From: an uncultured Oscillospiraceae bacterium
GTDB taxonomy: Bacteria; Bacillota; Clostridia; Oscillospirales; Oscillospiraceae
Assembly: GCA_910588105.1 (NCBI GenBank)
Contig: CAJUQD010000027.1
Span: 1 to 36,363 of the forward strand
DNA: 36,363 bases
Direction: 5' to 3'
The notes beneath the pieces are model-generated. The model was given only the letters and a program-made list of their open reading frames with translations, searched no databases and was not told the origin of the DNA. A program made the translations under genes and the position numbers. This document shows, one piece after another, positions 23,742-31,810 of this stretch (within the stretch, counting starts at the first letter, position 1; every line of letters starts with the position of its first letter).

Positions 23742-24851
23742 GTGATTCTCAGTCAGAGGGACGTTGACATTTTGAAGCTGCTGTGCTGGTGCCAGTTCAT
23801 CCAGCCCAGGGATCTGCGGGGCCTCGCCACGGAGGCGGAGCGGAAAAACCTCATGGGCATGGGCCTGATCCGGCGGCACGAAAAGAGCGGGGCGCTGCTG
23901 CTGACCAGCAAGGGACAGCTCCTGCTGGAACATCTGCTGGACGGCGCGGTTCCCCAGACCACCCGGGCCTACCACCCACCGCTGATCGAGCGGCGAATCC
24001 GGGTATCCCGGATCGCGGTGACCGCCTACCACGGCGGCGTTGACCCCTTCACCTTCGGGCCGGAGGAACTGGACGGCCCTGCGTCCCTGTTCCTCCCCGC
24101 CATCACCCGGCGGAAGGGGGCCAACCCCTGGGGCAGCACACGGGTAGCGGCCATCGCCCGGCTGGGGGACAGCCTGTACGCCATGCACTACGTCTGTCCC
24201 GGCATCGGTAAAGTGGCGCTGATGGATGAGCTGGCGGCTTTCTCCAATCAGACCGCCCGGTTCCGGGACATGGGCCGGGCTTTCCTCTTTGCCGGGAGCA
24301 GCTACAAGAGCGTGCTGTCCGAGCTGGAGCGTCCCCCGGAGCGAAAGGACACCAAGCTCCTCACCTACGGCGGCGCATACCGCTGTCTCCAGCTGCCCGT
24401 CCATCTGCTGTCCTGCGACGCTACCGGGGCGGTACAGCTCCAGATCATGGCCGTGCCGGATTACCGGGCGCGGCTGACCAAGGCCGCGCTGAAAAACCAG
24501 TACCGCCCGCCCCCGGAGGACGTGCCCGAGTGGGACGCCATGTTCCAGGGCGTGCCCTTCCTCCTGGCGGCGGACATGGATCTGCGCCGGATCAACGCCG
24601 CCATCCGGGCGGCCAGGGCCCGGGGCTTTCCGCAGATCGCCATGGCCGCCCTGGAGGGGCAGGCGGAACAGGTGCTGTTCCCCCGCTGCCGGGACAAAAA
24701 TCTGGCGCGGGTGTTTGTCCTCACTCCCGAGGCCATCGCCGCTGTCACTGGAAGAAAGCCCGTTCCTTACGTGCCCCCGCGCACCCAATTTCTCACCGCG
24801 AAAGGAGAGGTGGCCGATGCCCCGCTTATCCAAGCTAATCGAAAAACTTGA
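23742..24851 (+). CDS. winged-helix DNA-processing-like protein (replication-relaxation type)
   Basis: 369 residues. The N-terminal 100 residues look like a winged helix: ILSQRDVDILKLLCWCQFIQPRDLRGLATE, then NLMGMGLIRRHEKSGALLLTSKGQLLLEHL. This is the arrangement of replication-relaxation/plasmid-relaxation-like proteins, an analogy rather than a proven homology. The remainder is a mixed domain (PITFGPEEL-like region, then VPFLLAADMDLRRINAAIRAARARGFPQIAMAALEG), possibly nuclease-like, without recognised catalytic residues. GTG 23742 is the first usable start; GGAAAGGGGG lies about 11 bases upstream. It begins right after the palindrome cluster and overlaps virD4 by 35 bases, consistent with a protein that acts on nearby DNA. 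Confidence 0.6.
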   Translation: MILSQRDVDILKLLCWCQFIQPRDLRGLATEAERKNLMGMGLIRRHEKSGALLLTSKGQLLLEHLLDGAVPQTTRAYHPPLIERRIRVSRIAVTAYHGGVDPFTFGPEELDGPASLFLPAITRRKGANPWGSTRVAAIARLGDSLYAMHYVCPGIGKVALMDELAAFSNQTARFRDMGRAFLFAGSSYKSVLSELERPPERKDTKLLTYGGAYRCLQLPVHLLSCDATGAVQLQIMAVPDYRARLTKAALKNQYRPPPEDVPEWDAMFQGVPFLLAADMDLRRINAAIRAARARGFPQIAMAALEGQAEQVLFPRCRDKNLARVFVLTPEAIAAVTGRKPVPYVPPRTQFLTAKGEVADAPLIQANRKT

Positions 24852-25956
24852 GGATTACCTGGAGCCAAAAATCGGCCCCTGGTATGAGCGCCACAAGAAG
24901 AAGCTGCCCCTTTACGCCGCCCTGGTGCTGGTTGGCTGGTATTTCTACGGAATGTTGCTGAACTCCATCCGGCTGGGCACCGCCGCCACCTTCCACAAGG
25001 CGGGGGATGAGGTGGTGGAGAGCATCTGGGTGTTCAACCCTTTCCGCAACTGGTTCGTGCTGTTCACGCCCTTTGGCCTGGGTGCCACCGCTGTCATCGC
25101 CCTGTTGATCTGCCTGTTCACCGGCACGGGGTACAAGTGGTTTTCCGGCTACAAGGCCACCCGGGACAGCCGGGGTTTTGACATCCTTCCCGACGGCACC
25201 CACGGTTCCTCCAGCTTCCTCACGAAAAAGGAGATGGGGGAGTTTTTGGAGGTGGGGACTGTGACCGAGGTGAAGGGCATGATGCTGGGCAAATACAAAC
25301 GGCGGGACAAAGACCCGGACAAGTACGCCCTGTACGCCGCCCACCGCATGGTGCCGGGGGACAACAACAACCTGCTGTGCATCGGCGCGCCGGGCAGCGG
25401 CAAATCCCGGGGCTTCATCATCCCATTTTTGATGGGCTGCGCCCAGCGCGGCGAATCAGTTTTTGTGACCGATCCGAAGGCCGAGCTTTTCGAGAAATTG
25501 TCCCCTTATTTCCGTGAAAAGGGCCATTATGTAAAAGCAGTGAACTTTCTGGACATGGCCCACTCCGACGGTTGGAACTGCCTGTATGGGCTGGACAAGG
25601 AACCCCAGCTGGCCCAGACTGTGGCCAACACCATCATCCAAAACACCTCCGGGGCCCGGGAATCGGACGATTTCTGGAGCCGTGCGGAATTAAATCTGCT
25701 GATGGCGCTGATCCACTATGTTGTGAACCTAAAGGACGCCCATGGGAACCTGCTCCCCATCGAAAAGCGGGGGCTGGGGGACGTGTACCAGCTGTTGGCC
25801 CATCAGAGCATCCAGGACATCAACCGCACCCTGGCACAGCTTCCCCCGGACCACCCGGCCAAGGGCCACCACGGCCTGTTTCTCAAGGCCAAGGAGAACC
25901 TTTGGGGCAGCATTGCCATCGGTCTGGGCAACCGCCTCGCCATCTTCCTTCTGTAG
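24817..25956 (+). pseudogene. virD4: VirD4/TraG coupling-protein gene, 3' truncated
   Basis: The first 379 residues of a type IV coupling protein: two N-terminal membrane helices (LPLYAALVLVGWYFYGMLL and LFTPFGLGATAVIALLICLF), Walker A GAPGSGKSRGF at about residues 191-201, and the Walker B-side region VFVTDPKAELFEKLSPYF. Conserved ICE sequence continues to GSIAIGLGNRLA. It then changes to IFLL and a TAG at 25954, where family members go on for another 200 or so residues with the remaining motifs. The following DNA belongs to another element. The ATPase domain is incomplete, so substrate delivery and probably self-transfer should fail unless a second copy exists. Start: AAAGGAGAGG 6 bases before ATG 24817. 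Confidence 0.85.
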
Positions 25957-26048
25957 ATAAAAAAGATGCATCTGGGTAAGCGTTGTGGCGCAAGGGTTTT
26001 GGGCGCATATCACTCCACCTGGAAGAAATTGTGGCTACAATGGAGAAA

Positions 26049-26093
26049 CGTCCGGCAAGGCGGGAACTTATCTTGTTCCCGCCCTGCCGGACG
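26049..26093. terminator. strong terminator at the end of the recombinase operon
   Basis: CGTCCGGCAAGGCGGGAAC (26049-26067) and GTTCCCGCCCTGCCGGACG (26075-26093) form a 19-bp stem with one G-T-type mismatch and a 7-base loop. It lies 4 bases beyond the stop of the metallophosphoesterase gene and about 90 bases from the virD4 break. Confidence 0.85.
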
Positions 26094-26097
26094 CTTT

Positions 26098-26850
26098 TCA
26101 CAGTTTCAATCGGATGATCTGTTCGTACAGCATCGCACATTTCTTTTCTATGACCATATTTTCGTGGTAGTGGCCAAAAAACCAGTATTTGAATCGGCAC
26201 CGCTGGCGTATCTCATCGAAGAACTCCGTAAGGGCGTCCCTCTGATAAAGCCCGCCGCTGAATATGTCCTGCACACTGGAGGGGCAGCAGTGGCTGATGA
26301 TGTAGTCCACCTCCCAGCCCGCTCTGTCCAGACTGGCTCTGGCGGTCTGGTACTCATCCTCGCTGGGCAACTCATTCTTCCACCAGGACAGGTGGTTCAC
26401 CCGGTACATCGCGCCCCTGGCGTCCAACTCCCTGCATTTTTTCTTGAACAGAGGATTGTCCGGCTCCAGGATGCCGTCCTGAATGTCATGGCTGCTGGCT
26501 CCGCCCATGGTGAAGAATCGTTTTCCGCCCAGGTCAAATATTTGGCCCCGTTCCAGCAGGATCACCGAGGGACGGATTCGCTGGATGCTTCCGCCCCGCC
26601 ACTCCGCCAGCGGATATTTCCGCAGGGCATCGTAGTTTTCGTGGTTCCCGGTCACAAAGGCCGTGGTGAAGGGCCGTCCCTCCAGCCAGTCCAGGCCCTC
26701 GTCATCCCGCTCATCGCCGTGCCACACACAGCCGAAGTCACCTGCCACCAGTACGAGGTCCTCTTTTGTGAGGCCCTCCTGCTCGTAGAAGATTTCCGGT
26801 TGGAAGCGCCGGAGATCTCCGTGGAGGTCTCCCGTGATATAAATTTCCAT
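26098..26850 (-). CDS. calcineurin-like metallophosphoesterase
   Basis: 250 residues with the full set of family motifs: GDLHGD (about residues 7-12), GDFGCVW (about 38-44), GNHENYD (about 69-75), ISHCCP (about 185-190) and FGHYHEN near residue 225-231, which bind two metal ions. Such enzymes cut phosphate ester bonds in nucleotides, nucleic acids or proteins; the substrate here cannot be read off. It is the last gene of the minus-strand operon, 15 bases after the second full recombinase, with GGAG 8-11 bases before ATG 26850. Its fixed place behind recombinase genes suggests a role in DNA end processing or host control, but this is inference. Confidence 0.85.
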   Translation of the reverse strand: MEIYITGDLHGDLRRFQPEIFYEQEGLTKEDLVLVAGDFGCVWHGDERDDEGLDWLEGRPFTTAFVTGNHENYDALRKYPLAEWRGGSIQRIRPSVILLERGQIFDLGGKRFFTMGGASSHDIQDGILEPDNPLFKKKCRELDARGAMYRVNHLSWWKNELPSEDEYQTARASLDRAGWEVDYIISHCCPSSVQDIFSGGLYQRDALTEFFDEIRQRCRFKYWFFGHYHENMVIEKKCAMLYEQIIRLKL

Positions 26851-26865
26851 GGTGTATTCTCCTGA

Positions 26866-28509
26866 TTATGTCCTGACAGCCCTGTCGATCTCAACATCGG
26901 TATATCGGAACTTGATGCGGATGGTTTCGGCATCCACAACAGTGATCCTCTCCACATACCTGCGGGTGATAGAATCATCGTACTCGGCAAATTCGGACTT
27001 CTGCTGCTTCAGCCATTCCGCCAGCTCCCGCAGTCTGGCCTCCTGTCCGGCCCGCTGCTCCTCATCCTGCTGGATCGCGCCAAGCCGACCCAGAATGGCC
27101 TGTTTCTCCTCCATGATCGCCTTGAGTTGGGCATTCAGTTCCTCGCTCTCCATGTCCTCCAGCACCTTGTCCAGCAGCTCCGCCTGCTGGGCAGTCAGCG
27201 TATCCAGTCGGTTGCGAAGGGTCAGCGGGTCGATGCCGTCCGCGCTGCCGCCCTGCTGGACGATGCTGGCGAGGTCCAGCAGCTCGTCCCCAAGGCCCTG
27301 TCCCGCCTGAACAAATTCGTTGATGCCCTCCAGGATGGCCTGATGCAGCTTGTCCTCATCCATGCTGGGTGAGTCGTGGCAGTATTTCGTGCCGAACTCC
27401 AGCCGGGAGACACACCGCCAGACGATCCGCTTTTTGCCGTTTCTGGCCCAGGTACATCGCTTGTACGGTGTGCCGCACTCTCCGCACACCAGCAGCTCGG
27501 ACAGGGCGTATTTGGCGGAGTATTTGCCCTGCTCGGTCTTACCTGTTTTCTGCATCACCTTCCGCTTGCTGGCCCTGCGGGCCATCTCCTCCCGCACCTG
27601 ATAAAACATAGCCTTGGAGACGATGGCGGGGTGGTTCCGTTCCACATATACCATGGGGCGGTCACCCTGGTTTTTCTTCACCGTCTTGCTGATGCAGTCG
27701 GTGGTGTAGGTCTTTTGCAGCAGGGCGTCGCCAATGTAGCGCTCATTGGTCAGGATATTGCGCACCACCTGATACGTCCAGCCCTGGATGCCGCTGGCGG
27801 TGGGTACGCCGTCCGCCTCCAGCTCCCTCTTGATCTGTGCCAAGCTGCACCCGTCCAAGTAGCGGCGGTAGATGCGTTTCACCACCTCCGCCTCCGACCG
27901 CACGATCTCCGGCTGACCGTCAGGCCCCCGCTGGTAGCCCAGCAGCTTCTGATACTGGAAGGGGACGTTCCCCGCCTCCCGGCTCTTTTGGATACCCCAG
28001 ATCACGTTTTTGCTGATGGACTCGCTCTCCGCCTGGGCAAAGCCGCTGAACAGCGTGAGCAGGAACTCACTGGACTCAGTCAAAGTATTGATATTTTCCT
28101 TTTCGAAGATCACACCGATGCCGTTGGCCCGGAGCATCCGCACCACCTCCAGGGAGTCCACCGTGTTCCGGGCGAAGCGGGAGAGAGACTTGGTGAGGAT
28201 CAGGTCGATTTTGCCCCGTTTGCAGGCGGCGATCATCTTTTTGAACTCCACCCGCTTCTTCATGCTCGTGCCGGTGATGCCTTTATCGGCAAAAATACCG
28301 GCCATTTCCCAATCGGGGTTCTCATCGATCTTCTGGGTGTAGTAGGCTTTCTGGGCGGTGTAGCTGGTGAGCTGCTCCTCGCTGTCGGTGGATACCCGGC
28401 AGTAGGCGGCCACCCGTTGGCGGCGGCCAGAGGCCCGTCCGGGGGCCGCAGCCTGTTTTGTGGCGGGGATGACGTGTATCCGCCGCTCCTGCTGTGCTGT
28501 CTGTTCCAT
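26866..28509 (-). CDS. large serine recombinase (second full copy)
   Basis: 547 residues. The catalytic domain follows a basic N-terminal extension of about 30 residues (AAPGRASGRRQ): YCRVSTDSEEQ carries the nucleophilic Ser, FADKGITGTSMKKR the conserved Asp and Arg, and SLSRFARNTVD the Arg pair. The linker helix SESISKNVIWGIQKSREAG leads to the recombinase domain (GYQRGPDGQPEIVRSEAEVVKRIYRRYLDG) and a zinc ribbon (CGEC...C...C, about residues 355-395), then coiled-coil (LAEWLKQQK) and a beta-rich end. It would cut and rejoin attachment sites of the element. AAAGGAG precedes ATG 28509. Active-site residues all appear present. Confidence 0.9.
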   Translation of the reverse strand: MEQTAQQERRIHVIPATKQAAAPGRASGRRQRVAAYCRVSTDSEEQLTSYTAQKAYYTQKIDENPDWEMAGIFADKGITGTSMKKRVEFKKMIAACKRGKIDLILTKSLSRFARNTVDSLEVVRMLRANGIGVIFEKENINTLTESSEFLLTLFSGFAQAESESISKNVIWGIQKSREAGNVPFQYQKLLGYQRGPDGQPEIVRSEAEVVKRIYRRYLDGCSLAQIKRELEADGVPTASGIQGWTYQVVRNILTNERYIGDALLQKTYTTDCISKTVKKNQGDRPMVYVERNHPAIVSKAMFYQVREEMARRASKRKVMQKTGKTEQGKYSAKYALSELLVCGECGTPYKRCTWARNGKKRIVWRCVSRLEFGTKYCHDSPSMDEDKLHQAILEGINEFVQAGQGLGDELLDLASIVQQGGSADGIDPLTLRNRLDTLTAQQAELLDKVLEDMESEELNAQLKAIMEEKQAILGRLGAIQQDEEQRAGQEARLRELAEWLKQQKSEFAEYDDSITRRYVERITVVDAETIRIKFRYTDVEIDRAVRT

Positions 28510-28551
28510 GCAGTCTCCTTTCCTTGTCTGTTTTTGCCTGATATTGAAACG

Positions 28552-29016
28552 TTATGACCTCCGCCACACCGGATATATGAGGTTTCGGGTAATGGTTTCA
28601 CTCTCTTTCCGGGCAAATTCGCAGCACATGGAGAGAACCACCTCGCCGGATTTTTCGAAGGTACTGATGCCCTCTTTTTCAAAGATCACACCTACACTGC
28701 AGGCTTTCAACATTCGTACTGCCTCCAAACAGTCCACCGTGTTCCTGGCGAACCGGGAGACCGACCTGACGATAATGATGTCGATGCCGCCTTGTTTGCA
28801 GGCGGTGAGCATCCTTTTGAACTCCTTCTGATTCTGTCGGTCAGCGCCGGCGATGCCCCTGTCGGCGTAGATGCCAGCCAGCTCCCATTCCGGGTGCTGA
28901 CCCACCATCTCAGTGTAGTACGCTTCCTGGACGGCGAGGCTGGCGGAGTGATCCTCGCTGCCGGTGGCGACCCGGCAGTAAACGGCCACCCTCTGTTTTT
29001 GTACGGTTTGTTCCAT
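28552..29016 (-). CDS. catalytic-domain-only serine recombinase with lost catalytic Ser and Arg
   Basis: 154 residues, ending in the middle of the linker helix (ARKESETITRNLIYPVWRRS). It aligns with the catalytic domain of the following full recombinase (YCRV, YADRG, SVSRFARNTVDCLEAVRML), but the nucleophile is Ala: YCRVATGSED against YCRVSTDSEE. The Arg of the GTSMKKR box is Gln (ADRQNQK). No DNA-binding domains follow; the stop lies 42 bases before the next gene. The gene has its own AAAGGAG site 7 bases before ATG 29016. It could not cut DNA, but keeps the dimer face, so it may be a regulatory subunit. A degrading pseudogene is the alternative; the clean signals argue against that. Confidence 0.8.
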   Translation of the reverse strand: MEQTVQKQRVAVYCRVATGSEDHSASLAVQEAYYTEMVGQHPEWELAGIYADRGIAGADRQNQKEFKRMLTACKQGGIDIIIVRSVSRFARNTVDCLEAVRMLKACSVGVIFEKEGISTFEKSGEVVLSMCCEFARKESETITRNLIYPVWRRS

Positions 29017-29045
29017 GATGACTCCTTTCCCAATCGTCTTGCCAA

Positions 29046-29807
29046 TTACCTGAAGGTCACTGTCACCGCGTTGTCCGCAGTGATGGTGATATATCGAATG
29101 GCCTGATCGTAGTCTTTTTCTCTGATCAGACGCAGAATATCTGTTGCAGTCATCTGTGTTGGGAAGCAGGCGTACCGTGCGGAGATGCCCTGCATGATCA
29201 GAGCAGTCACCTCCTCTGGGTGTTCCGGCTTCTCCAGACCCCGGTTGATGGCGTTGGTCAGCCGGACGGAGTCCTCGGAGGGGGCATAGCCCGGAGCGTC
29301 TGCCGAGGGCGTGTACTCCGCCGCCTGCCGCTCCACCTCTGACAGCAGGTCCGCATCGGGAATGGTGACGCTCATGCCGCATCCGTCACAGTGGAATCGT
29401 AGGGTGTGTTTCCACTGGCTCTGCGCTAACCGGCGCAGGCTGTGGCCGCATTGACCGCACCGGAGCTTCTTGACTAAGCACAGGGCCGGATGGTCACCCC
29501 ACTTGCGCACACGCTTCGCCCTCATCGCCTGTGCAGCACAGAAGGTCTTATCATCGACCAGGGTCGGATACCCCTTTTCTCCCATATAGCGAGAGTTGCG
29601 AATCGTCTGCATAACCCTCGGCCTGCTCCATGCGGGGCTTTCCGCGCTGTATGGAAGTCCCTCCGCATTGAGGGTATCCGCTATCTGATGCTGGGCCATG
29701 CCGGAGAGATAGAGGGAGAATATCCGTTGCACACACTCTGCCTCCTTGGGATGGGCGGTCAGCTCTCCGTCCTGAATCTGATAGCCATACAAAATCTTCC
29801 TGTTCAT
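29046..29807 (-). CDS. DNA-binding half of a serine recombinase (no catalytic domain)
   Basis: 253 residues. It begins exactly where a full recombinase enters its DNA-binding half: YGYQIQDGELTAHPKEAECVQRIFSLYLSGM, then the recombinase domain, and a zinc ribbon with C-x2-C pairs (CGQC and CDGC, about residues 115-140), and ends in beta strands (YITITADNAVTVTFR). The catalytic domain is missing. Its start overlaps the previous recombinase stop as ATGA, with GGGAGGGCG upstream, so it is made in coupling with that protein. Functional options are a site-binding subunit or a directionality factor; a broken gene would not normally begin so cleanly at the domain border. Confidence 0.8.
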   Translation of the reverse strand: MNRKILYGYQIQDGELTAHPKEAECVQRIFSLYLSGMAQHQIADTLNAEGLPYSAESPAWSRPRVMQTIRNSRYMGEKGYPTLVDDKTFCAAQAMRAKRVRKWGDHPALCLVKKLRCGQCGHSLRRLAQSQWKHTLRFHCDGCGMSVTIPDADLLSEVERQAAEYTPSADAPGYAPSEDSVRLTNAINRGLEKPEHPEEVTALIMQGISARYACFPTQMTATDILRLIREKDYDQAIRYITITADNAVTVTFR

Positions 29808-31354
29808 CTCTCGCCCTCCCAGAGTCGTTCTGTTACTTCGAAACCGCCATTCAGCAGAAACCGCAGGGCGGTGGGACTGACTACGATCTTCTCTACCAGC
29901 TCCGCGAACAAGGCTTCATCAAACTCCTCCAACCGTTCCGGCCCTTGGTGAAGGGTATCCATAGTTTGACGGAGCGTCTCTGCCACTTCGCTGATGTCAT
30001 CATTTCTCAGCAGTCTGCGGCGCTTGACCCGGAGCTGGGTCAGTTGGGCGTCCAAAGCGGCCAGCTTGGCGGCACAGGCGTCCGCGTCCAGCAGACCGCT
30101 GGCGCGGAGTTTGCTGATCTTATAGTTCTGCTCGGTGGCCTGGGCGATGGCCCGGTTGACCTCCAGCATGGCGGGATTCTCCCGCTGCACGGCATCCTCC
30201 AGGGCCTCCATCTGGTCGAGAGCGGGCCGCAGAATGACGCCCTCGTGAAGCCGCAGCTTGTTGTACATCCGAATGAAAGCCGTGTAAACATCTCTCTCCC
30301 AGACCGGCATGGTTGGACAGCTCCCTCTGCCATCCTTATGCTCTGAGCAGATCCAGGTGGCTGTCCCGCACCGGCTGGCGTTGCGGTAAAATGTCGCGCC
30401 GCAGTTTCCACATACCAGCTTCTTTGACAGCGGATATTGGATCGGTTCCGATTGAGATACCTTTCTCTGCGCCATTCGAGCCTGCACCCTGTCGAACAAT
30501 TCCTGGCTGATGATGGCAGGGTGGCAGTTTTCGATATAAAACTGATCTAATTCGCCGTTGTTTTTCACTGCCACATAAGGAAATCCGGTTTTGAAGGTTT
30601 TCTGGCAGAGTGTATTGCCTGCATATTTCTCATTTTTAAGCCAATAGACCACCGCCGTTTTTTTCCACACTGACGGTCCATATTTTTTAGGGACACCTCT
30701 GCGATTCATCTCCGCCGCGATGCTGGCGGGGCTGCATCCATTGAGGTAGGCTCTAAATACCCAGCGGATGACCTCCGCCTCCTCCGGAACGATCTCCAGC
30801 TTCCCGCCGCCTGCGTTCCGGTAGCCGTAGGGAGGCTTATTGGTGATGTACTCTCCTCGTTCCATCCTGCGCCGATAGCCCTGGCGGATATTCTGGGAGA
30901 TGGACATAGACTCCTGCTGGGCCAGGGAACCGGAAACGCTCACCATCAATTCTGTGGTGAGCGTTCCGGTGTCGATATTCTCTTTTTCAAACTGGACGGT
31001 TACGCCCAACCGCATCAGTTCCCGCAGGGCGGAGAGACAGTCCTTGGTGTTCCGGGCGAAGCGGGAAATGGACTTCACCAGCACCCGGTCGATTTTGCCC
31101 TTCCGGCAGTCGGCCAGCAGGCGGTTGAAGTCCTCCCGCTTCTCCGTTTTTGTGCCGCTCACCGCTTCGTCAGCATAAATGTCCACCAACTCCCAGCTCT
31201 CATGCTGGCTGATCAGTTCGGTGTAGCTGCGGATCTGGGAGGCGTAGGACGATGCCTGCTCCTCCATGTCGGTGCTGACACGGCAGTATGCCGCCACCCG
31301 AAGAGTATCGGGACTGCCCTCGCTGGGCGGGATGATGGTGATATTTTTGCTCAT
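29804..31354 (-). CDS. large serine recombinase (first full copy)
   Basis: 516 residues. Catalytic Ser in YCRVSTDMEEQ (about residue 25), Asp/Arg region YADEAVSGTKTEKR, Arg pair in SISRFARNTKD, linker helix QNIRQGYRRRM, then the recombinase domain (GYRNAGGGKLEIVPEEAEVIRWVFRAYLNG), zinc ribbon (CGNC...C...C) and a coiled-coil plus beta-rich C-terminal region. ATG 31354 follows AAGGGAG by about 10 bases; a longer open frame to 31462 overlaps the 73-aa gene and is rejected. It differs clearly from the second full copy, so the two may act as a pair on attL/attR, as in SCC and multi-recombinase ICEs (knowledge of those systems). Confidence 0.9.
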   Translation of the reverse strand: MSKNITIIPPSEGSPDTLRVAAYCRVSTDMEEQASSYASQIRSYTELISQHESWELVDIYADEAVSGTKTEKREDFNRLLADCRKGKIDRVLVKSISRFARNTKDCLSALRELMRLGVTVQFEKENIDTGTLTTELMVSVSGSLAQQESMSISQNIRQGYRRRMERGEYITNKPPYGYRNAGGGKLEIVPEEAEVIRWVFRAYLNGCSPASIAAEMNRRGVPKKYGPSVWKKTAVVYWLKNEKYAGNTLCQKTFKTGFPYVAVKNNGELDQFYIENCHPAIISQELFDRVQARMAQRKVSQSEPIQYPLSKKLVCGNCGATFYRNASRCGTATWICSEHKDGRGSCPTMPVWERDVYTAFIRMYNKLRLHEGVILRPALDQMEALEDAVQRENPAMLEVNRAIAQATEQNYKISKLRASGLLDADACAAKLAALDAQLTQLRVKRRRLLRNDDISEVAETLRQTMDTLHQGPERLEEFDEALFAELVEKIVVSPTALRFLLNGGFEVTERLWEGER

Positions 31355-31376
31355 CTGGCGCACACTCCCTTCCGCC

Positions 31377-31598
31377 TTACTGCTCCGCATAGGCCCGTTT
31401 TGTGGCCTCCCACTCGTCCAGATAGCTCTGGATGGCCTCCAGGCTGTTGTAGCCGTCCACATACAGAGTGTAACCCTCGCCGTGGGCCGTATGGCCGTCC
31501 TCGTAGTTGAGGGCCTCCGCCTCCTGGGCGGTCAAGGTGCGGGTTTCCAGGCGTCCGGCATCGAAAAATTTCTGTTCCAGGTAAAACGGATATTCCAT
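31377..31598 (-). CDS. small acidic hypothetical protein (73 aa)
   Basis: 73 residues, rich in Glu, Tyr and Ala: MEYPFYLEQKFFDAGRLE..., then GYTLYVDGYNSLEAIQSYLDEW. It looks like a mixed alpha/beta fold. An AAGGAGG site lies 8 bases before ATG 31598, and it ends 22 bases before the first recombinase start, so it belongs to the recombinase operon. I recognise no family. A recombination directionality factor or DNA-binding helper would be expected in this position, but nothing in the sequence shows it. Confidence 0.65.
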   Translation of the reverse strand: MEYPFYLEQKFFDAGRLETRTLTAQEAEALNYEDGHTAHGEGYTLYVDGYNSLEAIQSYLDEWEATKRAYAEQ

Positions 31599-31646
31599 GC
31601 TGCGGCCTCCTTCTTTTGGGTACCGACAACACTACCACACCTTGGC

Positions 31647-31668
31647 GGGAATAGCTATCACTATTCCC
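31647..31668. repeat. 8-bp inverted repeat across the 49-aa gene stop
   Basis: GGGAATAG (31647-31654) and CTATTCCC (31661-31668) with a 6-base loop. It overlaps the stop codon of the 49-aa gene and could be an attenuator or mRNA processing site; there is no T-run on the minus strand. Confidence 0.5.
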
Positions 31669-31810
31669 AAACAGTCTGGGGGCGGTATTTGTCCCGCGCC
31701 AGCCGTTTGGCGGCATACAGTTCCTCCAGCGTCAGCAGGCCAGCGGCGGCGGCCCTTTCCAGAAGGCGGGTCAGCAGGATATACCGCAGTTCGTTTTTCG
31801 TGTCGATCAT
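31661..31810 (-). CDS. small hypothetical protein (49 aa) coupled to the helicase
   Basis: The ATG at 31810 overlaps the helicase stop as ATGA. The product reads MIDTKNELRYILLTRLLE and then ERAAAAGLLTLEELYAAKRLARDKYR, ending TVWE. The LTLEELYAAKRLA pattern resembles short SHOCT-like helical modules, which often bind larger proteins. Translational coupling to the helicase strongly supports that it is real although it is very short. Function unknown; likely a partner of the helicase or the recombinases. Confidence 0.65.
   Translation of the reverse strand: MIDTKNELRYILLTRLLERAAAAGLLTLEELYAAKRLARDKYRPQTVWE

Noticed and set aside
25966..26865. 299-codon plus-strand frame after the virD4 break
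   Set aside because: Antisense to the metallophosphoesterase with all metal-binding motifs; it runs through the terminator hairpin and has no ribosome binding site. It is not the missing virD4 end.
27376..28557. 393-codon plus-strand open frame
   Set aside because: Antisense to the second full serine recombinase, which has complete catalytic and zinc-ribbon motifs.
29804..31462. Longer start for the first full recombinase
   Set aside because: The extension overlaps the well-supported 73-aa gene, and the ATG at 31354 has a proper binding site and a normal recombinase N-terminus.
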